Below, piece after piece: positions 1-7,481 of a stretch of 64,000 nt of DNA. Positions within the stretch are counted from its first letter, which is position 1. Every line of letters begins with the position of its first letter. This stretch comes from Halomonas halodenitrificans DSM 735 (GTDB taxonomy: Bacteria; Pseudomonadota; Gammaproteobacteria; Pseudomonadales; Halomonadaceae): positions 124,001-188,000 of the forward strand of contig NZ_JHVH01000002.1 of assembly GCF_000620045.1 (NCBI RefSeq). Direction: 5' to 3'. The notes beneath the pieces were generated by a model. That model was given only the letters and a program-made list of their open reading frames with translations. It did not search any database and had not been told where the DNA came from. A program made the position numbers and the translations under genes.

Positions 1-1037
1 ATCACCTGCAGGATGGTGGTGCCTGCCTCGGCAGCGTGCAGCTGTCGACGGGCTTCGGCGACGCGGTAGTCGCTGACGAGTTCAAAGAAGTTCTTCTCGA
101 GTCCCTGGTTGATCGCTTGTGACAGCTCCCGGGTGGGCACGCCAAGCTGCCAAGCCAGCTGTTCCACCGTCAGATTGGCATCCAGATAGGGTCTGGCTTC
201 GGCCATGTGGTTCTCAAGGCGTCGAAGCAGCGCACTATCTATTTCCCTGTCTGGCGCGTCTTGTTTGTCGTCCTGTGCCAGGAGCGCTTCTTCGGCGCTC
301 AGCCCCGAGAAGATGGCGGGCTGGCGCAGGGCGTGGATCAGCAGATAATTGATAAACAGAAAACCGGTGATGCCACCGATAGCGGAGACCCACGCGGCGC
401 TGGCATCGCTCTTGAAGACATGAGCGGAGAGGCAATAGAACAGGCTGAGGGTCCAGACAAGGGCATAACCGATCAGCAGCGTGCGTAGCCAGGCCAGCTG
501 CTTGTTCTCCAGGTTGGAGAAGAGCTGGCGTACCGTGGTGCCGAAGCGGTTGATGGCGCGAACGGTGGCCCAGAGGTAGCCCAGGAAGACCAGGTGGATG
601 GTGGCGGCCAGCAAGGGGGAGGTGAGTACGCCCGGGTGGTCGCGGCTCAGCAGGATCTGCAGCTTGATCTCTTCGGGCTGCAGGTAATACTCCACCAGGA
701 AAATTGCCGATACTGCCAAGAACAGCAGGCTATGCACGGCGTGCCTGGGTACCAGGCGGAACTCGCTATACATCAGTGATTGGGCATAGAGATAGAGCAG
801 GCCCGCCTGAAGCAGGCCGAGCAGCGTGCCCTGATACGCCAGGTTTGGATACTGCAGGGCAAGCCCGGTCGAGTAGAGGAAGACTTCGCTCAGGCCGGCC
901 GCGAAGGTCAGGACGCTGGCCGCCAGCAGCCGGTTGCTGATCAGCCGGAATGTCTCGGGCAATAGCAGGAAGGCGGCCAGGCCCAGCGACTGGATGATGC
1001 TGGTGGCCAGCAGAAGATCGACCAGTGTCAGATACAT
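1..1037 (-). CDS. Membrane-anchored AraC-family regulator (3' end outside window)
   Basis: Reading the minus strand from an ATG at 1037 gives an open frame to the window edge (about 345 codons). The first ~230 residues form six or seven hydrophobic segments (starting MYLTLVDLLLATSIIQSLGL). After a charged linker comes the start of a helix-turn-helix region (TVEQLAWQLGVPTRELSQAI, then SDYRVAEARRQL) typical of AraC/XylS C-terminal domains. The layout resembles the transmembrane AraC-type regulators, which probably sense a membrane or periplasmic signal. The second HTH is cut off, so target and ligand cannot be judged. It is 25 bp downstream of the nrdG-like gene on the same strand, so it may be the last gene of the nrd-ubi operon. 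Confidence 0.7.
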   Translation of the reverse strand, partial: MYLTLVDLLLATSIIQSLGLAAFLLLPETFRLISNRLLAASVLTFAAGLSEVFLYSTGLALQYPNLAYQGTLLGLLQAGLLYLYAQSLMYSEFRLVPRHAVHSLLFLAVSAIFLVEYYLQPEEIKLQILLSRDHPGVLTSPLLAATIHLVFLGYLWATVRAINRFGTTVRQLFSNLENKQLAWLRTLLIGYALVWTLSLFYCLSAHVFKSDASAAWVSAIGGITGFLFINYLLIHALRQPAIFSGLSAEEALLAQDDKQDAPDREIDSALLRRLENHMAEARPYLDANLTVEQLAWQLGVPTRELSQAINQGLEKNFFELVSDYRVAEARRQLHAAEAGTTILQV

Positions 1038-1062
1038 GAAAGCTCGCTCGGATTCTTCCTCG

Positions 1063-1812
1063 TCAGTCCCGAAGCTCGAGGTAATCGAAGTGGCGCTTCA
1101 GCCGGCGTACCAGGGTCTCCAGCGCCTCACGGGACGGAGCGTCTTCGACCGCGTTGCGGTAGGCCGGGTCCAGGCAGCGCTCCAGCCGGGCTGGCTGAAT
1201 GGCGTAGCGACGCACCCCGCAGTCTGCCAGGGTCATGGCCAGTCGTTCCAGCGATTCCAGGGTGAAGTCGCGCCAGTGCAGCTTGGTGCGGCACTCGAAG
1301 GGGATCCTGTCCTCCAGCAGCAACGACAGGCTGAGCGCGTGGTGGCGCCAGATGCCGGGCCGCCCACAGACGCGGTCGAAGTCGGCGCCGCGGCCCTTGG
1401 TGTCCAGGGCCACCCAGTCGAGCCGCGGCAGCAGACATTCGAGCCGCTCGGGATAGGGACCGGCAGTATGCAGCCCCACCGCCAGGCCCAGCGCCCGGCA
1501 GGCGTCGGCGGCGGCGGGCAGGTCCGGATGCAGGGTGGGCTCGCCGCCGCTGAACACCACGGCCTCGATCTCACCGACCCGCGCGGCCAGCAACGCCTCG
1601 AGTGCCTGCCATTCGCCCGGCGCCGGCCGTCGTGCCGGTCCCATGCTGCTCGCCGTCTCGCAGTAGCCGCATGCCAGCGGGCAGCCCTGCAGGTAGACCA
1701 CTGCCGCCCGGCGCCCGGGGAAGGCGTGGTCGTCACGAGCGTCGAAGCCGGCGATCGGCAGTTGGATCGAGCGGCTTGGCTCAGGCACCAGGGGTATCAC
1801 CTCGACACTCAT
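1063..1812 (-). CDS. Second NrdG-like radical SAM activase
   Basis: A 249-residue radical SAM protein with the CxxxCxxC cluster motif in GCPLACGYCE (about residues 44-51), an SGGEP glycine motif (FSGGEPTLHPDLP) and a C-terminal half (HWRDFTLESLERL, YAIQPARLERCLDP) clearly paralogous to the nrdG at 3835-4560. It belongs to the ~240-residue NrdG2 type that makes a glycyl radical on anaerobic ribonucleotide reductase. Its ATG overlaps the stop of ubiV (ATGA), implying translational coupling. No second glycyl-radical enzyme is visible in the window, so whether it is a spare NrdG or serves the UbiUV pathway is open. Confidence 0.85.
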   Translation of the reverse strand: MSVEVIPLVPEPSRSIQLPIAGFDARDDHAFPGRRAAVVYLQGCPLACGYCETASSMGPARRPAPGEWQALEALLAARVGEIEAVVFSGGEPTLHPDLPAAADACRALGLAVGLHTAGPYPERLECLLPRLDWVALDTKGRGADFDRVCGRPGIWRHHALSLSLLLEDRIPFECRTKLHWRDFTLESLERLAMTLADCGVRRYAIQPARLERCLDPAYRNAVEDAPSREALETLVRRLKRHFDYLELRD

Positions 1813-2729
1813 TCCGGCGGGGTGGCTCGGCTGTGATCCATGCCGGGGCGGGCATGCCAGTAGCCGTCGCAGACTTCGGCATCGACCAGGCTGAGTGGAT
1901 CGGGAGAAGGCAACTCGCCCCGGCGCGCCGCATCGAAGGCCTCGACCACCTCCGCCATGCCCGTCGGGCGCGGGCTCAGGCGGGCCACGTTGACGCCCAT
2001 CTCGGCCATGTCGGACACCTCGTGGCGCAGATCCTGGCAGGCCCCGGACAGGGTCTGGATGCCGTTAAGCGTGAAGACCTGCTGGGATTCCTGAGAGCGC
2101 AGTGCCAGCCCTTCGGGGTGCTTCTGGCAGACGAACTGACAGCGGTCCTTGGGTTTCTGGTAGCGCCGTGCCGTAAAGCAGCGAGATGACCAGGCCAGCG
2201 GCAGATGGCCGTAGGCGAATACCTCGCAGGGAGCGTCAAGACCCTGCTGTCGGCAATCGTCCAGCAGGCGAACGAGGTCGACCCGGGACATCTCCACCGG
2301 GGCTTGCCAGCGCTGCATCCCGAGGCGGGAGAGGACCGCCAGGGTGGCCGGGTTGTAGAGATTGAGGGCGGCGCCGGCCACGAAAGTCAGGCCCGCCGCC
2401 GAGAGGCGCTGCAGGGCGCTCTGATCGTTGGCCTCGACCAGGAATTCGCCGTTGTCACACAGCTTGCGAAGATCGCGCAGGTCGGCCTCGGACTCGATCA
2501 GGTTCAGGCTCGAGAGTACTACCTGCTTGCCGCTCTGGATCAGTTCACGGCCGATGCCGAGCCAGTCGTCGAGCTTCATGTCGCGACGCCGCGAGCACAC
2601 CGACTCACCGAGATGAATAATTTCCACCGGCCAGTCGGCGGCCTCGCGATAGAAGTCGGCGTAGCGCTCGCGAGTCCAGTAGAAGAGCACCGGACCGAGC
2701 GACAGCCGAAGCGTGGGGATGGCGGACAT
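1809..2729 (-). CDS. ubiV: UbiV, O2-independent ubiquinone hydroxylation
   Basis: A 306-residue U32-peptidase-like protein. UbiV and UbiU form a heterodimer that hydroxylates the ubiquinone ring without O2, probably with prephenate as oxygen donor. The Fe-S ligand cysteines are visible: one in GESVCSRRRDMK and three in SSRCFTARRYQKPKDRCQFVC. The start at 2729 is preceded by GGAGAG (AATAGGAGAGCCCC then ATG). It follows ubiU by 9 bp and overlaps the next gene by 4 bp. The third usual partner, ubiT (an SCP2-type lipid carrier), is not in the window. Confidence 0.93.
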   Translation of the reverse strand: MSAIPTLRLSLGPVLFYWTRERYADFYREAADWPVEIIHLGESVCSRRRDMKLDDWLGIGRELIQSGKQVVLSSLNLIESEADLRDLRKLCDNGEFLVEANDQSALQRLSAAGLTFVAGAALNLYNPATLAVLSRLGMQRWQAPVEMSRVDLVRLLDDCRQQGLDAPCEVFAYGHLPLAWSSRCFTARRYQKPKDRCQFVCQKHPEGLALRSQESQQVFTLNGIQTLSGACQDLRHEVSDMAEMGVNVARLSPRPTGMAEVVEAFDAARRGELPSPDPLSLVDAEVCDGYWHARPGMDHSRATPPE

Positions 2730-2738
2730 GGGGCTCTC

Positions 2739-3734
2739 CTATTTCCAGCGGCGCTCGTAGGCGCCCAGGGTGGTGGTGGTGCCTTCGGAGACCTCGCCCA
2801 GGCCGGTCATCCAGGCGGGCTCGGTGTGGAAGCGGCCCGGGGCCTGCGCCAGCCGGTCCAGGGCCTGACGCCAGATGCCGGCCACCTTGGATACATAGGC
2901 CGGGCTGCGCTGGCGGCCCTCGATCTTGACTGCCGCGATACCGAGTTCCTCGAGTTCCGGCAGCAGCTCCAGGGTGTTGAGGCTGGTGGGCTCCTCGATG
3001 GCGTGATAGGTCTCGCCGCCCACCTCGAAACGTCCCTTGCACAGCGTCGGATAGCCGGCGTTCTCGCCCTCGCCGTAGCGGTCGATCAGCACCCCGTTGA
3101 GGCGTGACTCGAGACCCCTGGGAGTCTCCTCCCAGCGCACATGGGCCGCCGGGGAGCAGACGCCGCGGGTGTTGGGCGATTCGCCGGTCAGGTAGGAGGA
3201 GAGGTAGCAGCGACCCTCGGCCATGATGCAGAGGCTGCCGAAGGCGAAGACCTCGAGTTCCACCGGGCTCTGCTTCGCCAGGTCGCGTACCTGGGTCATG
3301 GAGAGCACCCGCGGCAGCACGGCGCGCTTGATGCCGAACTGGTCGTGATAGAAGCGCAGCGCCTCGTGGCTGGTGGCCGAGCCCTGCACCGAGAGGTGAC
3401 GGGCGAGGTCCGGGTGGCGGCGGGCGGCGTAGTCGAGCAGCCCCATGTCGGCCATGATCAGGGCGTCGACGCCGAGATCCGCGGCCTGATCCACGGCGCG
3501 GGTCCACATCGCCCAGCCATCCGGCTGTGGGTAGGTGTTGATGGCGCAGAAGACCCGCTTGCCCCGGGCATGGGCATAGTCGATGCCCTCCCTGGCACGC
3601 TTGTCGGTGAAGTTGAGGCCGGCGAACTGGCGGGCATTGGTGGTGTTCTGAAAGCCGAAATAGACGGCATCGGCCCCTTCATCCACGGCGCGCTTAAGGG
3701 CGGGCAAGTTGCCGGCGGGGCAGACGAGCTCCAT
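2739..3734 (-). CDS. ubiU: UbiU, O2-independent ubiquinone hydroxylation
   Basis: A 331-residue U32-family protein starting MELVCPAGNLPALKRAVDEG, the family's hallmark N-terminus. Four cluster-ligand cysteines can be placed in SLCIMAEGRCYLSS, NTRGVCSPAAH and PTLCKGRFEV. It partners UbiV (next gene) in anaerobic ubiquinone synthesis, needed for nitrate/nitrite respiration. An AGGAGG-like site sits just upstream of the ATG (CAGGAGGCTCACC). Upstream is a class II FNR-type promoter, so UbiU heads a sub-operon with ubiV and the second activase. Confidence 0.94.
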   Translation of the reverse strand: MELVCPAGNLPALKRAVDEGADAVYFGFQNTTNARQFAGLNFTDKRAREGIDYAHARGKRVFCAINTYPQPDGWAMWTRAVDQAADLGVDALIMADMGLLDYAARRHPDLARHLSVQGSATSHEALRFYHDQFGIKRAVLPRVLSMTQVRDLAKQSPVELEVFAFGSLCIMAEGRCYLSSYLTGESPNTRGVCSPAAHVRWEETPRGLESRLNGVLIDRYGEGENAGYPTLCKGRFEVGGETYHAIEEPTSLNTLELLPELEELGIAAVKIEGRQRSPAYVSKVAGIWRQALDRLAQAPGRFHTEPAWMTGLGEVSEGTTTTLGAYERRWK

Positions 3735-3757
3735 GGTGAGCCTCCTGTCGTGGGAAT

Positions 3758-3806
3758 CCCGACCATGCTAGTCGACTATTCCCCGCGGACTATTGACTCG
3801 GGTCAT
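3758..3806 (-). promoter_or_regulatory. FNR/DNR-type promoter of ubiU
   Basis: On the minus strand, ATGACCCGAGTCAA (3806-3793) has the full TGAC-N4-GTCA core. A -10-like TAGCAT lies at 3770-3765. A box centred at -41.5 would put the start site near 3758, leaving a 24-nt leader with the ribosome site. The outer bases deviate from TTGAT-N4-ATCAA, which fits a DNR/FNR-type site of moderate strength. Confidence 0.6.
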
Positions 3807-3834
3807 GGCGGAGGCGGTCTGCCGAGCACGCGCC

Positions 3835-4560
3835 TCAGTGACGCAGCTCGAGCCGGAGGAAGGCGTCGCGCAGGTTGGCCGCCAGCGACTCGACGGCCGT
3901 GGAAGAGGGGGCATCCGGCGGTGATATCGCATAGCGTGCATCCAGGCACTGCTCGGCGCGCGCCACCTGGATGGCATAGTGCTCCACGCCCTGTGCGGCC
4001 AGGTCCAGGGCCAGGCGCCGCAGCCCTTCCAGGTCGAAGTCGCGCCAGTGGACCGTGGTGCGGCACTCGACGTCGATATCGCTGGCCAGCAACCGGGCCA
4101 GGCTCTCGCGATGGGCGGCGGCCATGCCGGTCCGGCCGACGATGGCGTCGAACTGTGCATCCGGCCCCTTCACGTCGAGCCCCACCCAGTCGAGATGGGG
4201 CAGCAGCGCCGCCAGGCGCCGGGGATAGACGCCGGCGGTGTGCAACCCGACCTTGAAACCCAGGGCGCGGACCCGCGCGGCGGCCAGCGGCAGATCGGCG
4301 TGCAGGGTGGGCTCGCCGCCGCTGAACACCACGCTCTCCAGCAGGCCCCGGCGCGTTTCGAGGAAGGCCTCGACCCCCGCCCACTCGTCGGGCTCGGCCT
4401 TCCTGGGGGTGAGCATCTGGGGGTTATGGCAGTAGCCGCAGCGCAGTGGGCAGCCCTGGAGGAAGACGACACTCGCCAGGTGGCCGGGATAGTCCAGGGT
4501 GGTCATGGGGGTCAGGCCGGCCACGGGGAGACACGGCCGATGGGGGGCGAAATCTGACAT
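3835..4560 (-). CDS. nrdG: NrdG, anaerobic ribonucleotide reductase activase
   Basis: A radical SAM protein of 241 residues from the ATG at 4560, chosen over an upstream GTG at 4581 because GGAAGG lies 5 bp before it. The cluster motif is GCPLRCGYCHNPQ (CxxxCxxC), followed by SGGEPTLH. NrdG reduces SAM to make the glycyl radical on NrdD. It is longer than E. coli NrdG (about 154 residues) and matches the NrdG2 type. It lies downstream of nrdD and the small glycyl-radical gene in the same operon, consistent with its role. Confidence 0.92.
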   Translation of the reverse strand: MSDFAPHRPCLPVAGLTPMTTLDYPGHLASVVFLQGCPLRCGYCHNPQMLTPRKAEPDEWAGVEAFLETRRGLLESVVFSGGEPTLHADLPLAAARVRALGFKVGLHTAGVYPRRLAALLPHLDWVGLDVKGPDAQFDAIVGRTGMAAAHRESLARLLASDIDVECRTTVHWRDFDLEGLRRLALDLAAQGVEHYAIQVARAEQCLDARYAISPPDAPSSTAVESLAANLRDAFLRLELRH

Positions 4561-4578
4561 GGATGCCTTCCAGGCGGA

Positions 4579-4599
4579 CACCCCGGTGTCGCCGGGGTG
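4579..4599 (-). other. GC hairpin just upstream of nrdG
   Basis: CACCCCGG and CCGGGGTG form an 8-bp stem around a 5-nt loop, between the small nrdD gene and nrdG. No T run follows, so it is more likely an mRNA processing or attenuation structure tuning nrdG against nrdD than a full terminator. It overlaps the rejected GTG start of nrdG. Confidence 0.5.
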
Positions 4600-4617
4600 C
4601 CTGGGTGGATGGGAGAG

Positions 4618-4779
4618 TCATGTGCGGATAGCTGACTCGTTGAAGTGCTCACGCTCACGATGCTCGGCCTGTTTGCCGTGGTTGAACTGGGCGACCGGGC
4701 GGTGATAGCCCATCACCCGGGTCCAGACCTCGCAGCGCTGGCGTTCTTCGGTGGGCAGGTTTTCGACGCTATGGCGCAT
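4618..4779 (-). CDS. Small protein carrying the NrdD glycyl-radical loop
   Basis: A 53-residue protein starting MRHSVENLPTEERQRCEVWT, with a strong AAAAGGAG ribosome site 7 bp before the ATG. Residues 16-50 read as the C-terminal end of class III ribonucleotide reductase: CEVWTRVMGYHRPV with the radical glycine at residue 24, then FNHGKQAEHRER. The large nrdD product just upstream stops before this segment and is in another frame. The reductase therefore seems to be made as two chains, with the radical-bearing tail supplied separately, 41 bp downstream of the nrdD stop. The good start signal and intact motif argue against simple decay; a sequencing frameshift is not excluded. Confidence 0.8.
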   Translation of the reverse strand: MRHSVENLPTEERQRCEVWTRVMGYHRPVAQFNHGKQAEHREREHFNESAIRT

Positions 4780-4820
4780 GTGATGCTCCTTTTTACCTTG
4801 GTTGTCTTGCAGGAAAGGCC

Positions 4821-6542
4821 TCAGGCCGTGGCATCGGCCCGGGCACGTGTCGCCAGGAGTGCCTCGTCGCACTTCGGGCAGAACTCATGTTCTCCGGCCA
4901 GGTAGCCGTGCACCGGGCAGATCGAGAAGGTCGGCGTCACGGTGAGATAGGGCAGGCGGAAGCGGGAGAGGGCGGTGTGCACCAGGGTCTTGCAGGCCTC
5001 GACCGACGAGAGCCGCTCGCGCATGTAGAGATGCAGCACGGTGCCGCCGGTGTAGCGGGTCTGCAGCGGGTCCTGGTGCAACAGGGCCTCGAAGGGGTCA
5101 TCGGTGTGGCCCACCGGTAACTGGCTGGAGTTGGTGTAATAGGGCGACTGTGCCGTGCCCGCCTGCAGGATGCCGGGGAAGCGTCGGCGGTCCTCCTTGG
5201 CGAAGCGGTAGGTGGTGCCCTCGGCCGGGGTCGCCTCCAGATTGTAGAGGTGGCCGGTCGACGCCTGGAATTCCCGCATGCGTTCGCGGACGTGATCCAG
5301 CAGCTCCAGGGCCTGCTGTTGGCCTTCGGGGTCGGCGATATCGAAATGGTCGTCGGAAAAGTTGCGCACCATCTCGTTGAGGCCGTTTACCCCCAGGGTG
5401 GCGAAGTGGTTACGCAAGGTGCCCAGGTAGCGGCGGCTGTAGGGATAGAGGCCGTCGTCCATCCAGCCCTGGATGCACTGGCGCTTGATCTCCAGGCTGT
5501 CGCGGCCGAGTTCGAGCAGCCGGTCCAGCTCCTGGAAGAGTCCCGCCCGGTCGCCGGCGAAACGGTGGCCCAGGCGCGCACAGTTGATGGTCACCACACC
5601 CAGCGAGCCGGTCTGCTCGGCACTGCCGAACAGCCCGTTGCCGCGCTTGAGCAGCTCGGTCAGGTCGAGCTGCAGGCGGCAGCACATGGAACGCACCATG
5701 TGCGGCTCCAGCTCCGAGTTGAGGAAGTTCTGGAAGTAGGGCAGCCCGTACTTGGCGGTCAGGGCGAAGAGCCGCTCGGCGTTGTCGCACTGCCAGTCGA
5801 AGTCGTGGGTTATGTTGTAGGTGGGGATCGGGAAGGTGAACACCCGCCCCTGTGAGTCGCCTTCCTCCATCACCTCCAGGTAGGCGCGGTTGAGCAGGTC
5901 CATCTCGGCCTGCAGTTCGCCATAGGTGAAGGGCTGCTCCTCGCCGCCGATGACCGGCACCCGGTCGCGCAGATCCTCTGGGCACACCCAGTCGAAGGTC
6001 AGATTGGTGAACGGTGTCTGGCTGCCCCAGCGCGATGGCACGTTGAGGTTGTAGATGAATTCCTGCACCGCCTGCTTCACCGCTGGATAATCGAGGCCAT
6101 CGAGACGCACGAAGGGCGCCAGGTAGGTATCGAAGGAGCTGAATGCCTGGGCACCGGCCCACTCGTTCTGCAGGGTGCCGAGGAAGTTGACCATCTGCCC
6201 CAGGGCGCTGGAGAGGTGGCGGGGCGGGGCACTCTCCGCCCGGCCCGGCACCCCGTTGAAGCCCTCGGTCAGCAGCGTGCGCAGCGACCAGCCGGCGCAG
6301 TAGCCGCCGAGCATGTCCAGGTCGTGGATATGCAGGTCGGCCTCCCGGTGGGCCTCGCTCACCGCGGCGGGATAGACCTCGTTCAGCCAGTAATTGGCCA
6401 CCAGCTTGCCGGAGGCGTTGAGGATCAGCCCGCCCAGGGAATAGCCCTGGTTGGCGTTGGCATTGACACGCCAGTCGGTGCGCTGGAGGTACTCGTTGAC
6501 CGTCGAGGCGACATCGACGGCGCCGGGCTGCGGACTTGCCAT
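4821..6542 (-). CDS. nrdD: NrdD, anaerobic ribonucleoside-triphosphate reductase, large chain
   Basis: About 573 residues from the ATG at 6542, preceded by AAAAGGAG; an upstream ATG at 6572 is less likely. The protein makes dNTPs under anoxia by glycyl-radical chemistry. Recognisable parts are the N-terminal barrel start (NANANQGYSLGGL), active-site cysteine regions (GYCAGWS and SMCCRLQLD) and the C-terminal zinc site with CPVHGY and FCPKC pairs. The chain stops about 15 residues after the zinc site, without the RVxGY glycyl-radical loop, which is on the next gene. It also has no room for an N-terminal ATP-cone (E. coli NrdD is 712 residues), so overall-activity control by dATP may be absent. 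Confidence 0.93.
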   Translation of the reverse strand: MASPQPGAVDVASTVNEYLQRTDWRVNANANQGYSLGGLILNASGKLVANYWLNEVYPAAVSEAHREADLHIHDLDMLGGYCAGWSLRTLLTEGFNGVPGRAESAPPRHLSSALGQMVNFLGTLQNEWAGAQAFSSFDTYLAPFVRLDGLDYPAVKQAVQEFIYNLNVPSRWGSQTPFTNLTFDWVCPEDLRDRVPVIGGEEQPFTYGELQAEMDLLNRAYLEVMEEGDSQGRVFTFPIPTYNITHDFDWQCDNAERLFALTAKYGLPYFQNFLNSELEPHMVRSMCCRLQLDLTELLKRGNGLFGSAEQTGSLGVVTINCARLGHRFAGDRAGLFQELDRLLELGRDSLEIKRQCIQGWMDDGLYPYSRRYLGTLRNHFATLGVNGLNEMVRNFSDDHFDIADPEGQQQALELLDHVRERMREFQASTGHLYNLEATPAEGTTYRFAKEDRRRFPGILQAGTAQSPYYTNSSQLPVGHTDDPFEALLHQDPLQTRYTGGTVLHLYMRERLSSVEACKTLVHTALSRFRLPYLTVTPTFSICPVHGYLAGEHEFCPKCDEALLATRARADATA

Positions 6543-6565
6543 GGGGGGCTCCTTTTCGCTGCATG

Positions 6566-6612
6566 TGTCCATATATGGTGTGGGTTGTGTTTTTTAATAC
6601 CATATATTGTGT
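6566..6612 (-). promoter_or_regulatory. Tandem NrdR boxes upstream of nrdD
   Basis: Two near-palindromic 16-mers, TGTCCATATATGGTGT (6566-6581) and ATACCATATATTGTGT (6597-6612), match the AT-rich core and flanks of NrdR boxes. Their starts are 31 bp apart, about three helical turns, the usual NrdR arrangement. They cover the predicted transcription start, fitting repression when dATP/ATP is high. NrdR itself is not in the window. Confidence 0.8.
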
Positions 6613-6618
6613 TCGTGC

Positions 6619-6660
6619 AGGATAGTCCTTAGAGCCGGGTAGAAACCTGACCCAGATCAG
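6619..6660 (-). promoter_or_regulatory. FNR-like box and -10 of nrdD
   Basis: CTGACCCAGATCAG (6647-6660) keeps the TGA(C)-N4-ATCA core of FNR/ANR sites. A box at -41.5 predicts a start near 6612, and TATCCT at 6624-6619 (minus strand) is correctly placed as the -10. This gives an anaerobically activated promoter with NrdR boxes at and after +1. Confidence 0.5.
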
Positions 6661-6732
6661 TCTCGCGGCAGTATCGGAGAATCGGCAGGCGGCACTCCTC
6701 ATGACCCCGATGGGCAGCCCTCGATGGGAAGT

Positions 6733-6757
6733 CCCCCATGGGCAGCGCCCATGGGGG
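6733..6757 (-). terminator. Strong hairpin after the hemerythrin gene
   Basis: CCCCCATGGGC and its complement form an 11-bp perfect stem with an AGC loop, 50 bp after the hemerythrin stop and upstream of the nrdD promoter. No T run follows, so termination efficiency is uncertain, but the position between two transcription units fits. Confidence 0.5.
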
Positions 6758-6806
6758 AGTCGGGTGGCATCAGGCGAGGCGCGGATGGGCAGCAGCGGGT
6801 GGCGGG

Positions 6807-7421
6807 TCAGGCGTGGTCGGGTCGCGCGTCGCACAAGGGACAGAAGTCGGCCTGCTCGCCGTGGCCCAGGCGCAGGCCGGTGTGGTGGTCGGCGACCTGC
6901 CGGTAGAGCCGCTGAAAGCCGGGGCTGCCTTCCGCGGGGCTCGCCAGGGAGAGTCGAGGCGCCAGCTGGTTCAGTTGATCGGCATCGATGCAGCGCTCGA
7001 GCAGCGGATAGACGTGCCGGTTCTCGCTGTGCAGGTGATGGTGATAGAGCTCGCTGAAGGACCGGGCAAGGTTGAGTCGGTTCAGGTCGAGCTCGGCCTG
7101 TGGCGAGTCCTCGGCCCAGCGGTGGAAGGTCGCTTCGAGCGCCTTGCCATCGCGGGTGATCCGCCGGTGTTCCTCGGTGAGCACGGCGAGCAGGTCGGCG
7201 CTCTGTGTATCGCAGTCGGCCAGGCGGGCGAAGAGGACGTCCTCCACCGGATAGTGCCACTCCTCGGGTTGGTGGGTCAGGTAGTGGCAGAGCCTGGCCA
7301 GCAGGCAGTAATCGGGAATCTCGTCGCAGGTGGCGATATGCAGTTGGCGGTCGAGGATGCAGAGCAGCGCCGCATAGCGGTGATGGTCGGCATGCAGGCG
7401 TTCGAAAACAAGGGTTTTCAT
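6807..7421 (-). CDS. Hemerythrin (HHE) domain protein
   Basis: 204 residues from the ATG at 7421, with GGGAGG 4 bp before it; the 18 codons further upstream are not needed. Histidine/glutamate-rich helices (FERLHADHHRYAALL, HYPVEDVLF, LTEEHRRI, YHHHLHSENRHVYPLLE) mark a four-helix di-iron fold that can bind O2 or NO. The C-terminus adds a CPLC pair (ADFCPLCDARP), possibly a metal or redox site. It lies 60 bp behind ric on the same strand, so it probably shares the NorR/sigma-54 promoter and helps with NO or iron handling. Confidence 0.8.
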   Translation of the reverse strand: MKTLVFERLHADHHRYAALLCILDRQLHIATCDEIPDYCLLARLCHYLTHQPEEWHYPVEDVLFARLADCDTQSADLLAVLTEEHRRITRDGKALEATFHRWAEDSPQAELDLNRLNLARSFSELYHHHLHSENRHVYPLLERCIDADQLNQLAPRLSLASPAEGSPGFQRLYRQVADHHTGLRLGHGEQADFCPLCDARPDHA

Positions 7422-7481
7422 GTGGCCTCCCGGGGGCATTGCCGAGGCTTGCGGCGATGCCCCGTCATCTATGTGGCCGGC

